Source of the DNA: Oscillospiraceae bacterium
GTDB taxonomy: Bacteria > Bacillota > Clostridia > Oscillospirales > Ruminococcaceae
DNA: 64,000 bases
Direction of reading: 5' to 3'
Assembly: GCA_021202155.1 (NCBI GenBank)
Contig: JAJQDP010000006.1
Span: 124,001-188,000, forward strand
Part shown: piece after piece, positions 8,231-16,412 of the stretch
Layout: each line of letters opens with the position of its first letter
Position numbering within the stretch: the stretch's first letter is position 1
The notes under the pieces: generated by a model
Told to the model about the DNA's origin: nothing
What the model saw: the letters and a program-made list of their open reading frames with translations, nothing else
The model's database searches: none
Translations under genes and position numbers: made by a program

Positions 8231-8274
8231 AGTATTGTTGCTTTCATAGAAGGACATCGAAGGGAGGAATGAAA

Positions 8275-8799
8275 GTGGCTGACTCAAATATAACCAAACG
8301 TGCTCTCGCGTCTGCTTTGAAAGAACTGATGACCGAAGAGCCTTTCTCTAAAATAAGCGTAGCAGGCATATGTGAACGATGCGGCATTAACCGAAAGAGC
8401 TTTTACTATCATTTCAAGGACAAGTATGACCTTGTAAACTGGATTTTTGATTCCGAATTTTTGCTCATTGTCAGGGACAATTCCGCAAAGACAAGTTGGG
8501 AGCTTTTCGACGCCCTTTGTCATTATCTTTACGATAATCGAAAATTCTATAAACCAGCTCTTCAGATAGAGGGTCAGAACTCATTTTCCGATCACTTCAG
8601 GGAAATGTTAAGAGTTTCACTTCGTTCGAGCCTTGGTCTTCTTGGCGAGTATGAGGATTTCCAGCTTAACTTCTATTCCGATGCCCTTGTGTGCACCATA
8701 GAAAGGTGGCTCACATCAAAGAAATGTGACGCTCCGGATGAATTCCTGAAGAAAATCGCTTCCTGTGCCAACGGCTTCAGAAAAGTTTCTTCCTCCTGA
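8275..8799 (+). CDS. TetR/AcrR-type transcriptional regulator
   Basis: A 174-residue one-component regulator. The N-terminal HTH is typical of the DhaS-like TetR branch: ALKELMTEEPFSKISVAGIC then RCGINRKSFYYHFKDKYDL. The C-terminal two-thirds is a helical ligand or dimer domain of unknown specificity. The GTG at 8275 is chosen over the ATG at 8269 because GGGAGG ends only one base before that ATG but seven bases before the GTG. It is divergent from the AI-2E-type exporter with a palindrome between them, and is followed by a terminator that reaches into the convergent patatin gene. Likely a repressor of itself and neighbours (inference). Confidence 0.85.
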   Translation: MADSNITKRALASALKELMTEEPFSKISVAGICERCGINRKSFYYHFKDKYDLVNWIFDSEFLLIVRDNSAKTSWELFDALCHYLYDNRKFYKPALQIEGQNSFSDHFREMLRVSLRSSLGLLGEYEDFQLNFYSDALVCTIERWLTSKKCDAPDEFLKKIASCANGFRKVSSS

Positions 8800-8812
8800 A
8801 AACTGAATACTT

Positions 8813-8851
8813 CCCGCCGTTCAGGAAAGTCCTAAGAACGACGGGATTTTT
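8813..8851 (+). terminator. Terminator of the tetR-like gene, embedded in the patatin 3' end
   Basis: CCCGCCGTTC / GAACGACGGG with one mismatch, then ATTTTTT. Its right arm and T-run lie within the convergent patatin reading frame. Confidence 0.75.
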
Positions 8852-9666
8852 TCTGCATCTCTGAGTCCCTTTTGATAAAGCTCATCAAGAGGCTCTTTTT
8901 CTTTTGTGAGAGTGTCCACTCCGCACGTATCGTCAGGAGCAAGAATGAGAACCTTGCCCTCGGCTTCAAGCTCTTTTGCGGTTTCGAGCTCTGCATTATA
9001 GTGGTCTGCCCTGCCGCCGATCCTCTCGGCTGAGACGGGATACTGCTTTCTGATTCTCTTTGCAATTGCAATGTCACGCTTTGGAAGCCTCAGAACATCG
9101 CGTGGCTTGCTAAGGATGAGTACAACCTTTTCACAACCCATAGATATAGCCTTTTCAACCGGCACCGGGTCGCCAAGAGCTCCATCAAAGTACGGTTCAC
9201 CATCAACATAGTACGGCTTGTTGACGTACGGAATCGAGCAGGAAGCTTTCACTATGTCAAGATTGTCCTGGCTCACATAGTCCTTTGTGAAGTACTTTGT
9301 ATCACCTGTTATCGCGTTTTCTGCAACAACAAGCAGATCTGTAGGATTTTTGAGCATTGCTTCAAAGTCAAAAGGGCATTCACCGCCAGCGTTGCTGAGC
9401 TTGCCATAGATATAATCCATGTCTATGTACGAGCCATTCTTCAGAAGATTAGAAAGGCTCATTGCTTCTTTCCTGTGGTTGTAATCGGTGTAGAACTTGT
9501 AGTTTCTACCCTTTTGTCCTGCAAGAAAAGTGCAGATATTTGCAGCACCGGCTGAAACTCCGATTCCGAGGTCAAAGCTTATGTTATGCTCCATGCAGTA
9601 GTCCATAACTCCGCAGGCATAGATTCCTCTCATACCGCCGCCGACATCAACAATTCCCGTTTTCAT
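8821..9666 (-). CDS. Patatin-like phospholipase family protein
   Basis: A 281-residue cytosolic or membrane-associated serine acyl hydrolase. The oxyanion loop GGGMRG is at 9-14, the nucleophile elbow GVSAG carries Ser38, and the catalytic-dyad Asp is in YFDGALGDP (Asp161), so all key residues are present. Patatin-fold enzymes cleave acyl chains from phospho- or glycolipids. The ATG at 9666, with AGAGGGAA upstream, is preferred to the TTG at 9684. It follows the cluster-less radical-SAM-like gene by 26 bases on the same strand and shares its unusual GAAAGAGGG ribosome site, so the two are probably one operon. Confidence 0.9.
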   Translation of the reverse strand: MKTGIVDVGGGMRGIYACGVMDYCMEHNISFDLGIGVSAGAANICTFLAGQKGRNYKFYTDYNHRKEAMSLSNLLKNGSYIDMDYIYGKLSNAGGECPFDFEAMLKNPTDLLVVAENAITGDTKYFTKDYVSQDNLDIVKASCSIPYVNKPYYVDGEPYFDGALGDPVPVEKAISMGCEKVVLILSKPRDVLRLPKRDIAIAKRIRKQYPVSAERIGGRADHYNAELETAKELEAEGKVLILAPDDTCGVDTLTKEKEPLDELYQKGLRDAEKIPSFLGLS

Positions 9667-9692
9667 ATGATTTCCCTCTTTCAACTATCATA

Positions 9693-10703
9693 TCATTTGG
9701 TAGCCTTAGGATAGCACTTTTCAAAAATCTCTGCAAGAGTCCAATTCCTGAAATTGCACTCAGCTCCTGAATTTACAGCGGAAATAAGTCTCCCCGACTC
9801 GTCGAAAACAGCAATGCAGGCGTCATCGGAGATGATTTCATCAATCATCCTTGCAGTTCCCGAAAATTCCATTGGAACACTGGCGGCAGTTCTTGTATCC
9901 CTGAGCTTTGATGATTCAGTGTATACATCATTATAACCAGAATAATCGTCGTCGGATTTAACGAAGAATGTCAGTATGGGATGAAGTTCGTCAGCAACAT
10001 TCAGAAGTTCATTACATGCAGGTTTTTCATCGGAATTGTATTCATACCAGATGGAATACAAAGCCTTATCACTTCTCAGATGTTCGCATAATTGTTGAGC
10101 ATTTTCGGAATACTTGACACACAGCATCATGTTTTTGATCTCACCAGCTTGTTCCAATATCCCATTTTGTATGTTTTCAGCATCTGAGAAAAGGATAAAT
10201 GCACATTCTGATTCATTGTCAAAAAGTTCTGTAATTGTCACAGGAATCTCAGAGCAGAAGAAGACATACGTATAAATTCCAAGTTTCTTTCCCTGCCTGA
10301 TTGCTTCGGAATATGCTTCTTCTGAGAATGACGTGTTGTCAATATAGAAAATTATAGACCACGGAATGTTATAGCCACGTTCTTTTTCAAGATTTCTGAT
10401 AGTTCTTGCACCAGCGGTGAAGCTGTTGTAGCCGGTATTCATCCCGAATTTCAGGATATTTGCTGTTCCCACATTTTTGATTGCATCGTGAATGAGTGCA
10501 TAATAAGGGCTGTTTTCATCTTCAAGCATTGAGTGAGCTATGCTTAAAAAATGCTTTTGGAATCTTCCCGCAGAAAGAGCAAGTGCCAGGTCTACAAGAT
10601 TTCTTGACTCTCTGTCTGGATTATCCCGCATGTCCTCAAGCTTTTTTCCGACATATGCTTCGATAATAGATTTTGCGTTGTTTTGAGTTACATTCTGTTC
10701 CAT
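9693..10703 (-). CDS. Radical-SAM-like paralogue lacking the Fe-S cluster motif
   Basis: A 336-residue protein that I match only to its divergent neighbour. Both have a helical N-domain, then YNIPWSII (111-118) versus CNIPWAIL (102-109), then QGKKLGIYTYVFF versus QGKDLGCYMYIYT, and a matching C-terminal LISAVNSGAECNF / DVEPCVFIHYSNV zone. Between PW and QGK it has about 22 residues against 40 in the neighbour; the missing part is the CxxxCxxC loop, and the GGEP motif is SEIP. It therefore cannot bind the usual cluster and may be a partner or regulatory subunit. The ATG at 10703 has AGAGGG upstream. The operator at 10770 abuts its promoter. Confidence 0.6.
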   Translation of the reverse strand: MEQNVTQNNAKSIIEAYVGKKLEDMRDNPDRESRNLVDLALALSAGRFQKHFLSIAHSMLEDENSPYYALIHDAIKNVGTANILKFGMNTGYNSFTAGARTIRNLEKERGYNIPWSIIFYIDNTSFSEEAYSEAIRQGKKLGIYTYVFFCSEIPVTITELFDNESECAFILFSDAENIQNGILEQAGEIKNMMLCVKYSENAQQLCEHLRSDKALYSIWYEYNSDEKPACNELLNVADELHPILTFFVKSDDDYSGYNDVYTESSKLRDTRTAASVPMEFSGTARMIDEIISDDACIAVFDESGRLISAVNSGAECNFRNWTLAEIFEKCYPKATK

Positions 10704-10739
10704 AAGAAACCCTCTTTCAAACAAAATTCAGACGTACTA

Positions 10740-10768
10740 ATTATAAACTGCCATCGATTTTTTAAACA
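10740..10768 (-). promoter_or_regulatory. Promoter of the cluster-less radical-SAM-like/patatin operon
   Basis: Minus-strand TATAAT (10740-10745) with a weak TGTTTA -35 (10763-10768) at 17 bases. Operator copy 2 begins two bases further upstream. Confidence 0.55.
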
Positions 10769-10769
10769 C

Positions 10770-10791
10770 GGACAAATAATCTGTTTTGTCC
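10770..10791. promoter_or_regulatory. Putative TetR operator, copy 2
   Basis: GGACAA-N10-TTGTCC with the same 22-base size as the site at 8158-8179, in the divergent region between the two radical-SAM-type genes. Confidence 0.55.
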
Positions 10792-10933
10792 AGAAAGGTA
10801 ACACTTTTTTCTGCGGTCTTATTTTTCCACACTTTATGATTCCGTGTCCAATGACATTTTTCTCTGCCTGATTTAAAATGAAGAAAAGAAAGCGGAGAAA
10901 TATACTCTGCAGTAACGAAAGGACAGATTTAGT

Positions 10934-12292
10934 ATGAAGAAAAATCTTCTTAAGAATTTCGGAATCAAGCAGGCATTCAACTATCTCGAAAAAAATCCTG
11001 AAGAAAACATTCCGAAGCTAATCAATATGCTCGAAAAGAGCTATAGCGGGGACACGTTTCAAAAGCAGATAGCAATTGTAAAGAAATCGGTTGAAGCCAA
11101 GGACAACTGGTATCAGCTTATGATGAAAATATATGAGCTTGACCCGGGCGTCAGAAAAGCAGTTTTCGAGAATCTTCTTCTCAACGACAGTATAAACGGT
11201 TATGTTTACCAGCAGGAAATGTCTAAGAAGTATAACTGTAACATCCCATGGGCGATTCTTTTAGACCCTACGTCTGCCTGCAATCTTCACTGCACAGGCT
11301 GTTGGGCGGCAGAGTATGGCAATAAGCTTAACTTAAGCTTTGAGACCATAGATTCTATCGTCAAGCAGGGCAAAGACCTTGGTTGCTACATGTATATCTA
11401 CACCGGCGGCGAGCCGATGGTCAGAAAGAACGACCTTATAAAAATCTGTGAGATGAACCCTGACTGCGAGTTTTTGGCGTTCACAAACGGAACGCTTATC
11501 GATGAGGACTTCTGCAAGGAAATGCTCAGAGTCAAGAACTTTGTTCCAGCTATAAGCCTTGAAGGCTTTGAGGACGCAAACGACTCAAGAAGAGGCGAAG
11601 GCGTATATGACAAGGTTCACAACGCTATGAGACTTCTCAATGAAAATAAGCTTCCGTTCGGAATTTCTGCCTGCTATACATCGCACAACTGCGACGACAT
11701 TACAAGCGAAGAGTTCTTTGACATGATTATCGACGCGGGAGCACTCTTTATCTGGTTCTTCCATTACATGCCGGTAGGAAACGATGCAGTAGCCGAACTT
11801 CTTCCCTCTCCTGAACAGCGCGAGAAGGTTCTAAGAAGAATCAGAGAGTATCGTAGCTCCAAGGCAATATTCAGCATCGACTTCCAGAACGATGCACAGT
11901 ACATCGGCGGATGCATTGCAGGTGGCAGGAAGTATCTCCACATCAACGCCAAAGGCGATGTTGAACCCTGCGTATTCATCCACTATTCAAATGTCAATAT
12001 CCACGACTGCACTCTTCTTGATGCACTGAGGAGTCCCCTCTTCCAGGCATATCACGACAATCAGCCGTTTAATGATAACATGTTGAGACCTTGCCCGATG
12101 CTCGAAAATCCTGAAAAGCTGAGAGCCATGGTCAAGGAAACAAAGGCAAGGAACACCGACTATCAGAGTATTGAGAGTGCGGATCACCTTTGCGACAAGT
12201 GTGAAAGCTACGCCGAAAACTGGAAGCCCACTGCTGATAAGCTTTGGGATGAAATCCAGCAGAAAAAGGCGGAGGCAAACTCCAAGAATTGA
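10934..12292 (+). CDS. Radical SAM enzyme with SPASM-like C-terminus
   Basis: A 452-residue enzyme expected to cleave SAM to a 5'-deoxyadenosyl radical. A helical N-domain (1-100) precedes the core. Cluster motif CNLHCTGC has Cys116, Cys120 and Cys123, and the SAM-binding GGEP is at about 158-161. The C-terminal part carries further Cys groups (YIGGC, EPCVF, RPCPM, LCDKC) like a SPASM or twitch auxiliary-cluster domain. Substrate is unknown: no precursor peptide is visible nearby, which argues against RiPP maturation. The divergent paralogue, patatin and TetR regulator make lipid or membrane modification a guess. AAAGGA precedes the ATG and a terminator follows. Confidence 0.85.
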   Translation: MKKNLLKNFGIKQAFNYLEKNPEENIPKLINMLEKSYSGDTFQKQIAIVKKSVEAKDNWYQLMMKIYELDPGVRKAVFENLLLNDSINGYVYQQEMSKKYNCNIPWAILLDPTSACNLHCTGCWAAEYGNKLNLSFETIDSIVKQGKDLGCYMYIYTGGEPMVRKNDLIKICEMNPDCEFLAFTNGTLIDEDFCKEMLRVKNFVPAISLEGFEDANDSRRGEGVYDKVHNAMRLLNENKLPFGISACYTSHNCDDITSEEFFDMIIDAGALFIWFFHYMPVGNDAVAELLPSPEQREKVLRRIREYRSSKAIFSIDFQNDAQYIGGCIAGGRKYLHINAKGDVEPCVFIHYSNVNIHDCTLLDALRSPLFQAYHDNQPFNDNMLRPCPMLENPEKLRAMVKETKARNTDYQSIESADHLCDKCESYAENWKPTADKLWDEIQQKKAEANSKN

Positions 12293-12370
12293 GCACACTT
12301 TACTTAATATTTAGCCAGCACCACTTTCAATCATATTCTTTCCTTAGGCGGCTAACCCGAGCCGCAAAAT

Positions 12371-12405
12371 ATCGGAGTCGTATCAAAGCGGCTCCGATGT
12401 TTTTT
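12371..12405 (+). terminator. Terminator of the radical SAM gene
   Basis: ATCGGAGTCG / CGGCTCCGAT stem, then GTTTTTTG. It also lies just past the stop of the convergent permease gene. Confidence 0.75.
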
Positions 12406-12416
12406 GCTATTAATTT

Positions 12417-14006
12417 TTACTCGACCGACTTCAGTGATTCTGCCATGTCGATGGCGGAAATCTTCTTTCGCAGTATCAGGTCTGTTACTATTGCGAATAG
12501 AATTACCAACAGAACTGTGAAGACAAAGCTTATCGGGCTTATTACAACCTTGAATGAGACCATGTCGACTTTTATCTGCGACATAACGAATGCGTGGAGG
12601 AGGACTCCCAGCGGCAAGCCTATCACAATCCCCATAAGCGTCAGGACAATGTTTTCGCGGAAAACGTAATCGTTCGTTTCGCTCTTATGGAAACCGATGA
12701 CCTTGATAGTGGCAATTTCCCTTGCACGTTCAGATATGTTGATGTTTCCGAGATTGAACATTACTATGAAAGCAAGCGCGGCGGCACAGATGAGAATCAG
12801 TGCGACGACATAATTGAGGCTCTGCATCATGTTGTCTATCATCTGTCTTGTGTCGTTTACAACGGTTACGGCTGAAATTCCGTCCATGTTCAGAAGTGTT
12901 GCAGAAACACTGTAATGGTCTGCATCATCAGTAAGTCTGAGCATCAGCGTTTCAGGCTCATACTCTTCTCCAAATATGTCTTCATACGCTTCACCGGTCA
13001 TGTAGATGTAGTGTTGTACGTAGTTTTCTACGAGCCCGGAGACGGTGGCTTCTGCCATTTCTCCGTCAGTTGTGTAAACTGTTATGCTATCGCCTACATC
13101 GACATCGAGCATCGATGCAAGCTTTTCGGAGACAAGAACTCCTCCATCGGTAGGAAGCGATACCTCTTCTTCATCAAGATGAAGACTTATAACATCGCTG
13201 AATGAATCATCATCAGAAACAATATAGTATGCAGTTTTGTAGACGTCGTTAGCACTTACGTCGGTCGAATATGACATCGAGATTGCCTGTGCTTCAATTA
13301 CATCAGATAATTCATCAGAAACATTGGAGATTTCGTCTTCGGTAATTTCATCTGAGAATGTCACTGAAATATCATAGGTTAGTATGTCGTCAAACTGGAA
13401 GTTTCCGAGATTTGCAACTGAATCATTAATTCCGAATCCGGTTAGCAGGAGTGCGGTACATCCAGCTACACCCATGAGCATCATTATCATACGCTTTTTG
13501 AACCTGAAGATATTGCGAAGCGTTACCTTGTGCATAAACTTAAGCCGAGACCAGATTGGTGTTATCCTCTCAAGCCAGATTCTCTTTCCGGCGGCAGGAG
13601 TCTTTGGTCTTATCAGGTCAGCCGGCGGGCATTTAAGTGCACCACGGCATGATACTACAGTAGTTCCGACTGAGCATACAAGTGAAATTGCAAGCGAAAC
13701 AAGGAAGTATGCGGGGCTGAATATGTAGATAAAGCCTTCGATATTATAAAGCATTGTATATGCTTTCAGAATTACAAGTGGGAAGAGGAAGGTCCCTAAG
13801 AAATATCCCGCAACAGAGCCGATTATAGCTGCACCACCGGAGTAGATAACATACTTTGCGAGTACTGCTCCCTTGCTGTAGCCGAGTGCACTCATGATTC
13901 CTATCTGTGTGCGTTCGTCGTCTATCATTCTTGTCATGGTGGTTGAGCAAACAAGTGCGGCAATCAGGAAGAAGAATATAGGAAGGAATCTTGCGACGTT
14001 ACTCAC
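12417..14006 (-). CDS. FtsX/MacB-type ABC permease, C-terminal fragment (frameshifted)
   Basis: The second half of a large permease: 529 residues with an FtsX block at the N-terminus (FLPIFFFLIAALVCSTTMTRM, DERTQIGIMSALGYSKG), an extracellular middle and a second FtsX block at the C-terminus (INISERAREIATIKVIGFHK, FRENIVLTLMGIVIGLPLG). The frame is open upstream of the nominal GTG start through K-G-Y-V-T-F-E-S-D-S, which is the natural continuation of the upstream fragment. Adding one A near 14036-14044 (minus strand AGAAGG to AGAAAGG) would fuse both into a protein of about 1,000 residues, the family's usual size. Either a real mutation or a homopolymer read error. Confidence 0.8.
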   Translation of the reverse strand: MSNVARFLPIFFFLIAALVCSTTMTRMIDDERTQIGIMSALGYSKGAVLAKYVIYSGGAAIIGSVAGYFLGTFLFPLVILKAYTMLYNIEGFIYIFSPAYFLVSLAISLVCSVGTTVVSCRGALKCPPADLIRPKTPAAGKRIWLERITPIWSRLKFMHKVTLRNIFRFKKRMIMMLMGVAGCTALLLTGFGINDSVANLGNFQFDDILTYDISVTFSDEITEDEISNVSDELSDVIEAQAISMSYSTDVSANDVYKTAYYIVSDDDSFSDVISLHLDEEEVSLPTDGGVLVSEKLASMLDVDVGDSITVYTTDGEMAEATVSGLVENYVQHYIYMTGEAYEDIFGEEYEPETLMLRLTDDADHYSVSATLLNMDGISAVTVVNDTRQMIDNMMQSLNYVVALILICAAALAFIVMFNLGNINISERAREIATIKVIGFHKSETNDYVFRENIVLTLMGIVIGLPLGVLLHAFVMSQIKVDMVSFKVVISPISFVFTVLLVILFAIVTDLILRKKISAIDMAESLKSVE

Positions 14007-14008
14007 AA

Positions 14009-15457
14009 TCAGCGAATCACTCTCGAATGTGACGTAACCCTTCTTGTGAAGACATAGAGTGTCGGCTCTTCAAGGTCATCAAGCTCAGCTCTTGCGTCAG
14101 CTATTTCCGTCTCTGCATCGGCAATTTCTTCTTCAAATTCCGCGACACCATCTTCATATTCAGCAAGACCGTCGTAATATTCAGTCCAGCCGTCTTCTAA
14201 TTCTATCAGACCGGATTCATAGTCAGCCAAGCCATCTTCATACTGCTGTTTAGCTTCTTCTATCTCCGAGAGACCGTTCTCATAGTCTGCAAGCGACGAG
14301 TGGTAAGCTTCCCAGCTTGCGTCCAGAGTTGCTCTTGCGGCGTTGTACTGGACTAATCCGGCGTTGTACTCTTCTTCTCCGACTCCATATGCTTCGACGA
14401 GGGCTTTTGCCTCTTCAAGCGTAACCAACTGCTCTGAAAGCGTTTCCTCAGCGGCGTTTAGTTCCTCAAGAGCATCATCAAGCTGGATTTTGGCGTCAGT
14501 AAGTTCAGCTTCTGCTTCTTCAATTGCTGTCAGTGCATCATCGAGCTCGATTTTAGCGTCAGCGAGCTCTGTTTCGCCGTCAGTCAATTCGACAAGAGCG
14601 TCTTGTAATTCCGCCCACGCATCGTCAAGCTCCTGCTGGGCTTCTGCTCTGCTCTCCTCAAGCTCCGCCTCTGCATCTGCAATTTCAGATTCTGCATCAG
14701 CAACTGTTTCAGCAAACCTTGTGTTGATAATTATATCTGTTTCATCCTCGACAAGCTCAGAGAACGAATCAATCATGTCGTTATACTCGTCGGTGTATGG
14801 GTCGTACTTCTCAGTGCTTGTGACATACACTTCGGTATAGTACTCGCTGTCGAAGCCCTCCTCGGGAATGATTATAAAGGCGGTTATGCTTCCGCTTCCA
14901 AGAGATGTTGTGCCTCTTGAGATGTCAAGATATAACGGCGAACGGCAGATTCCGACTATGGTGTACTCTGTATATGTAAATGTATCGAGAGTGTCGTCAT
15001 CATTGCTGTCTGAAAGAACTATAGTAGTGCCGATGTCGTCCTCCGAGAACACCTGGCTGTCGGCAAGGCATTCATTTGCGGCTTCTGGCAACCTGCCTGA
15101 GACAAGCTGTGGTTCATTGACGCCACTTGTCAGCATCATGGCGTGATACACAAGCTCCTCGCCGCTACTGTCCGAGATAAAATCTGCATTTATCGAGCCG
15201 ACCGCGGTTTCAACTCCATCAATCTGGGATATTTGCTCAATATCTTCATCTTCAAAGCCGATTGTTGAGATAAGCCTCAAATCGTAGAGCTTGGTTTCAT
15301 CTAAGTAATCAAACTCAACTGCAAGCATCACCGAACGGGTCTGCCTGAGTCCTGAAAAGAAAGCGACTCCAAGCATGATGATAAGAAGTATAGCAATAAA
15401 TCTGCCCATACTTCCGGTTATGCTTCTTTTTACGTTTTTACTGTAAGCTTTTTTCAT
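14009..15457 (-). CDS. FtsX/MacB-type ABC permease, N-terminal fragment (frameshifted)
   Basis: The first half of the same permease: 482 residues with one transmembrane segment near the start (FIAILLIIMLGVAFFSGL), a MacB-type extracellular domain, and a long acidic coiled coil from about residue 255 to 470 (repeats such as AEAELEESRAEAQQELDDA). Such coiled coils occur in large FtsX permeases where the periplasmic or surface domain forms a stalk. The last ten residues are out of frame and end at TGA. Nine bases separate it from its ATPase gene upstream. If the frameshift is real, the exporter is likely inactive. Confidence 0.8.
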   Translation of the reverse strand: MKKAYSKNVKRSITGSMGRFIAILLIIMLGVAFFSGLRQTRSVMLAVEFDYLDETKLYDLRLISTIGFEDEDIEQISQIDGVETAVGSINADFISDSSGEELVYHAMMLTSGVNEPQLVSGRLPEAANECLADSQVFSEDDIGTTIVLSDSNDDDTLDTFTYTEYTIVGICRSPLYLDISRGTTSLGSGSITAFIIIPEEGFDSEYYTEVYVTSTEKYDPYTDEYNDMIDSFSELVEDETDIIINTRFAETVADAESEIADAEAELEESRAEAQQELDDAWAELQDALVELTDGETELADAKIELDDALTAIEEAEAELTDAKIQLDDALEELNAAEETLSEQLVTLEEAKALVEAYGVGEEEYNAGLVQYNAARATLDASWEAYHSSLADYENGLSEIEEAKQQYEDGLADYESGLIELEDGWTEYYDGLAEYEDGVAEFEEEIADAETEIADARAELDDLEEPTLYVFTRRVTSHSRVIR

Positions 15458-15466
15458 AGAACCGCA

Positions 15467-16171
15467 TCACCACTCAATATTCTCGACAGGAACGATATGG
15501 TCGTTCATCTTTACCGAATGAATGGTTCCGCTTTTGACGCGGATGATTCTGTCCGCCATCGCAGAGAGCGCGGAGTTGTGCGTGATAATGACAACTGTCA
15601 TGCCATCATTTCTACAGCAGTCCTGCAAAAGCTTCAGAATAGATTTTCCGGTCTCGTAATCGAGCGCACCTGTTGGCTCGTCACAGAGAAGAAGCTTTGG
15701 TTTCTTTGCGAGCGCACGTGCTATCGAGACTCTCTGCTGTTCGCCGCCTGAGAGCTGTGCCGGGAAGTTGTCGAGCCTGTGAGAAAGTCCGACTGCCGTC
15801 AGAGCTTCTTTGGCGGGAATCGGATCTTTACATAATTGCGAAGCTATCTCTACGTTCTCTAGTGCAGTAAGATTCGGTATCAGGTTGTAGAACTGAAATA
15901 CAAACCCTATGTCGTGACGGCGATAGTTGACGAGGTCGTCTTTTTTGAGACTTCCAACATCATTTCCGTCCATTATTACCTTTCCGCTTGTAAGGGTGTC
16001 CATTCCGCCGAGGATGTTGAGAAGCGTGGTTTTCCCTGCTCCCGATTCGCCCACTATTACGCAGACTTCTCCTTTTTCAATCTTGAAGCTTGCCTCAGAA
16101 AGTGCCTTAACTTCGACATCACCTGTCTTGTATATCTTTGTTACCTTGTCAAATTCAATAAATGAGTTCAC
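15467..16171 (-). CDS. MacB-like ABC transporter ATP-binding protein
   Basis: A 234-residue ABC ATPase: Walker [10 protein letters not shown], signature LSGGEQQR, Walker [13 protein letters not shown], switch histidine in VIITHNSA. It pairs with the split FtsX-type permease downstream to form an exporter or mechanotransducer. The GTG at 16171 has AGGAG seven bases upstream and matches the family start better than the upstream ATG at 16186. A palindrome, AAAGATA-GATT-TATCTTT, lies in its promoter spacer, so a dedicated repressor or activator probably exists; none is encoded next to it. Confidence 0.9.
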   Translation of the reverse strand: MNSFIEFDKVTKIYKTGDVEVKALSEASFKIEKGEVCVIVGESGAGKTTLLNILGGMDTLTSGKVIMDGNDVGSLKKDDLVNYRRHDIGFVFQFYNLIPNLTALENVEIASQLCKDPIPAKEALTAVGLSHRLDNFPAQLSGGEQQRVSIARALAKKPKLLLCDEPTGALDYETGKSILKLLQDCCRNDGMTVVIITHNSALSAMADRIIRVKSGTIHSVKMNDHIVPVENIEW

Positions 16172-16201
16172 TATATCACTCCTCATAATTCTGTCAATGA
16201 C

Positions 16202-16230
16202 ATTGTAACAAAGATAGATTTATCTTTCAT
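16202..16230 (-). promoter_or_regulatory. Promoter with palindromic spacer for the MacB-like exporter
   Basis: Minus-strand ATGAAA (16225-16230), 17 bases, TACAAT (16202-16207). A perfect inverted repeat AAAGATA-GATT-TATCTTT (16210-16227) fills the spacer. Confidence 0.5.
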
Positions 16231-16329
16231 GAATGTATTGTGTGAGGGTGATGAAATAGTAAATACAACTAATACAATTTCATTCGGAATGTCGATTTCA
16301 AATAATTTTCGGATTTCCTTGAAAAACTA

Positions 16330-16358
16330 TTGACAGAAGACAGCGCATGTGATATAAT
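16330..16358 (+). promoter_or_regulatory. cysK promoter
   Basis: TTGACA (16330-16335), 17 bases, TATAAT (16353-16358); the leader of about 48 bases ends in AAAGGAGG. Confidence 0.85.
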
Positions 16359-16412
16359 TCCTACAATGCTGATAGGTTTTAACTCAGTAAAAACAACAAA
16401 GGAGGATATTTT

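Noticed and set aside
10934-12292. RiPP or sactipeptide gene cluster around the radical SAM gene
   Set aside because: No short precursor ORF with a ribosome site, no peptidase and no PqqD-like domain was seen within several kilobases.
14036-14044. Programmed -1 ribosomal frameshift in the FtsX permease
   Set aside because: The junction ACA AGA AGG does not allow good re-pairing after slippage and no clear downstream pseudoknot was recognised; a base deletion or read error is simpler.
14343-14840. Long Ser/Ala-rich frame on the plus strand opposite the permease
   Set aside because: It is the antisense shadow of the acidic coiled-coil coding region, whose biased codons keep the opposite frame open.
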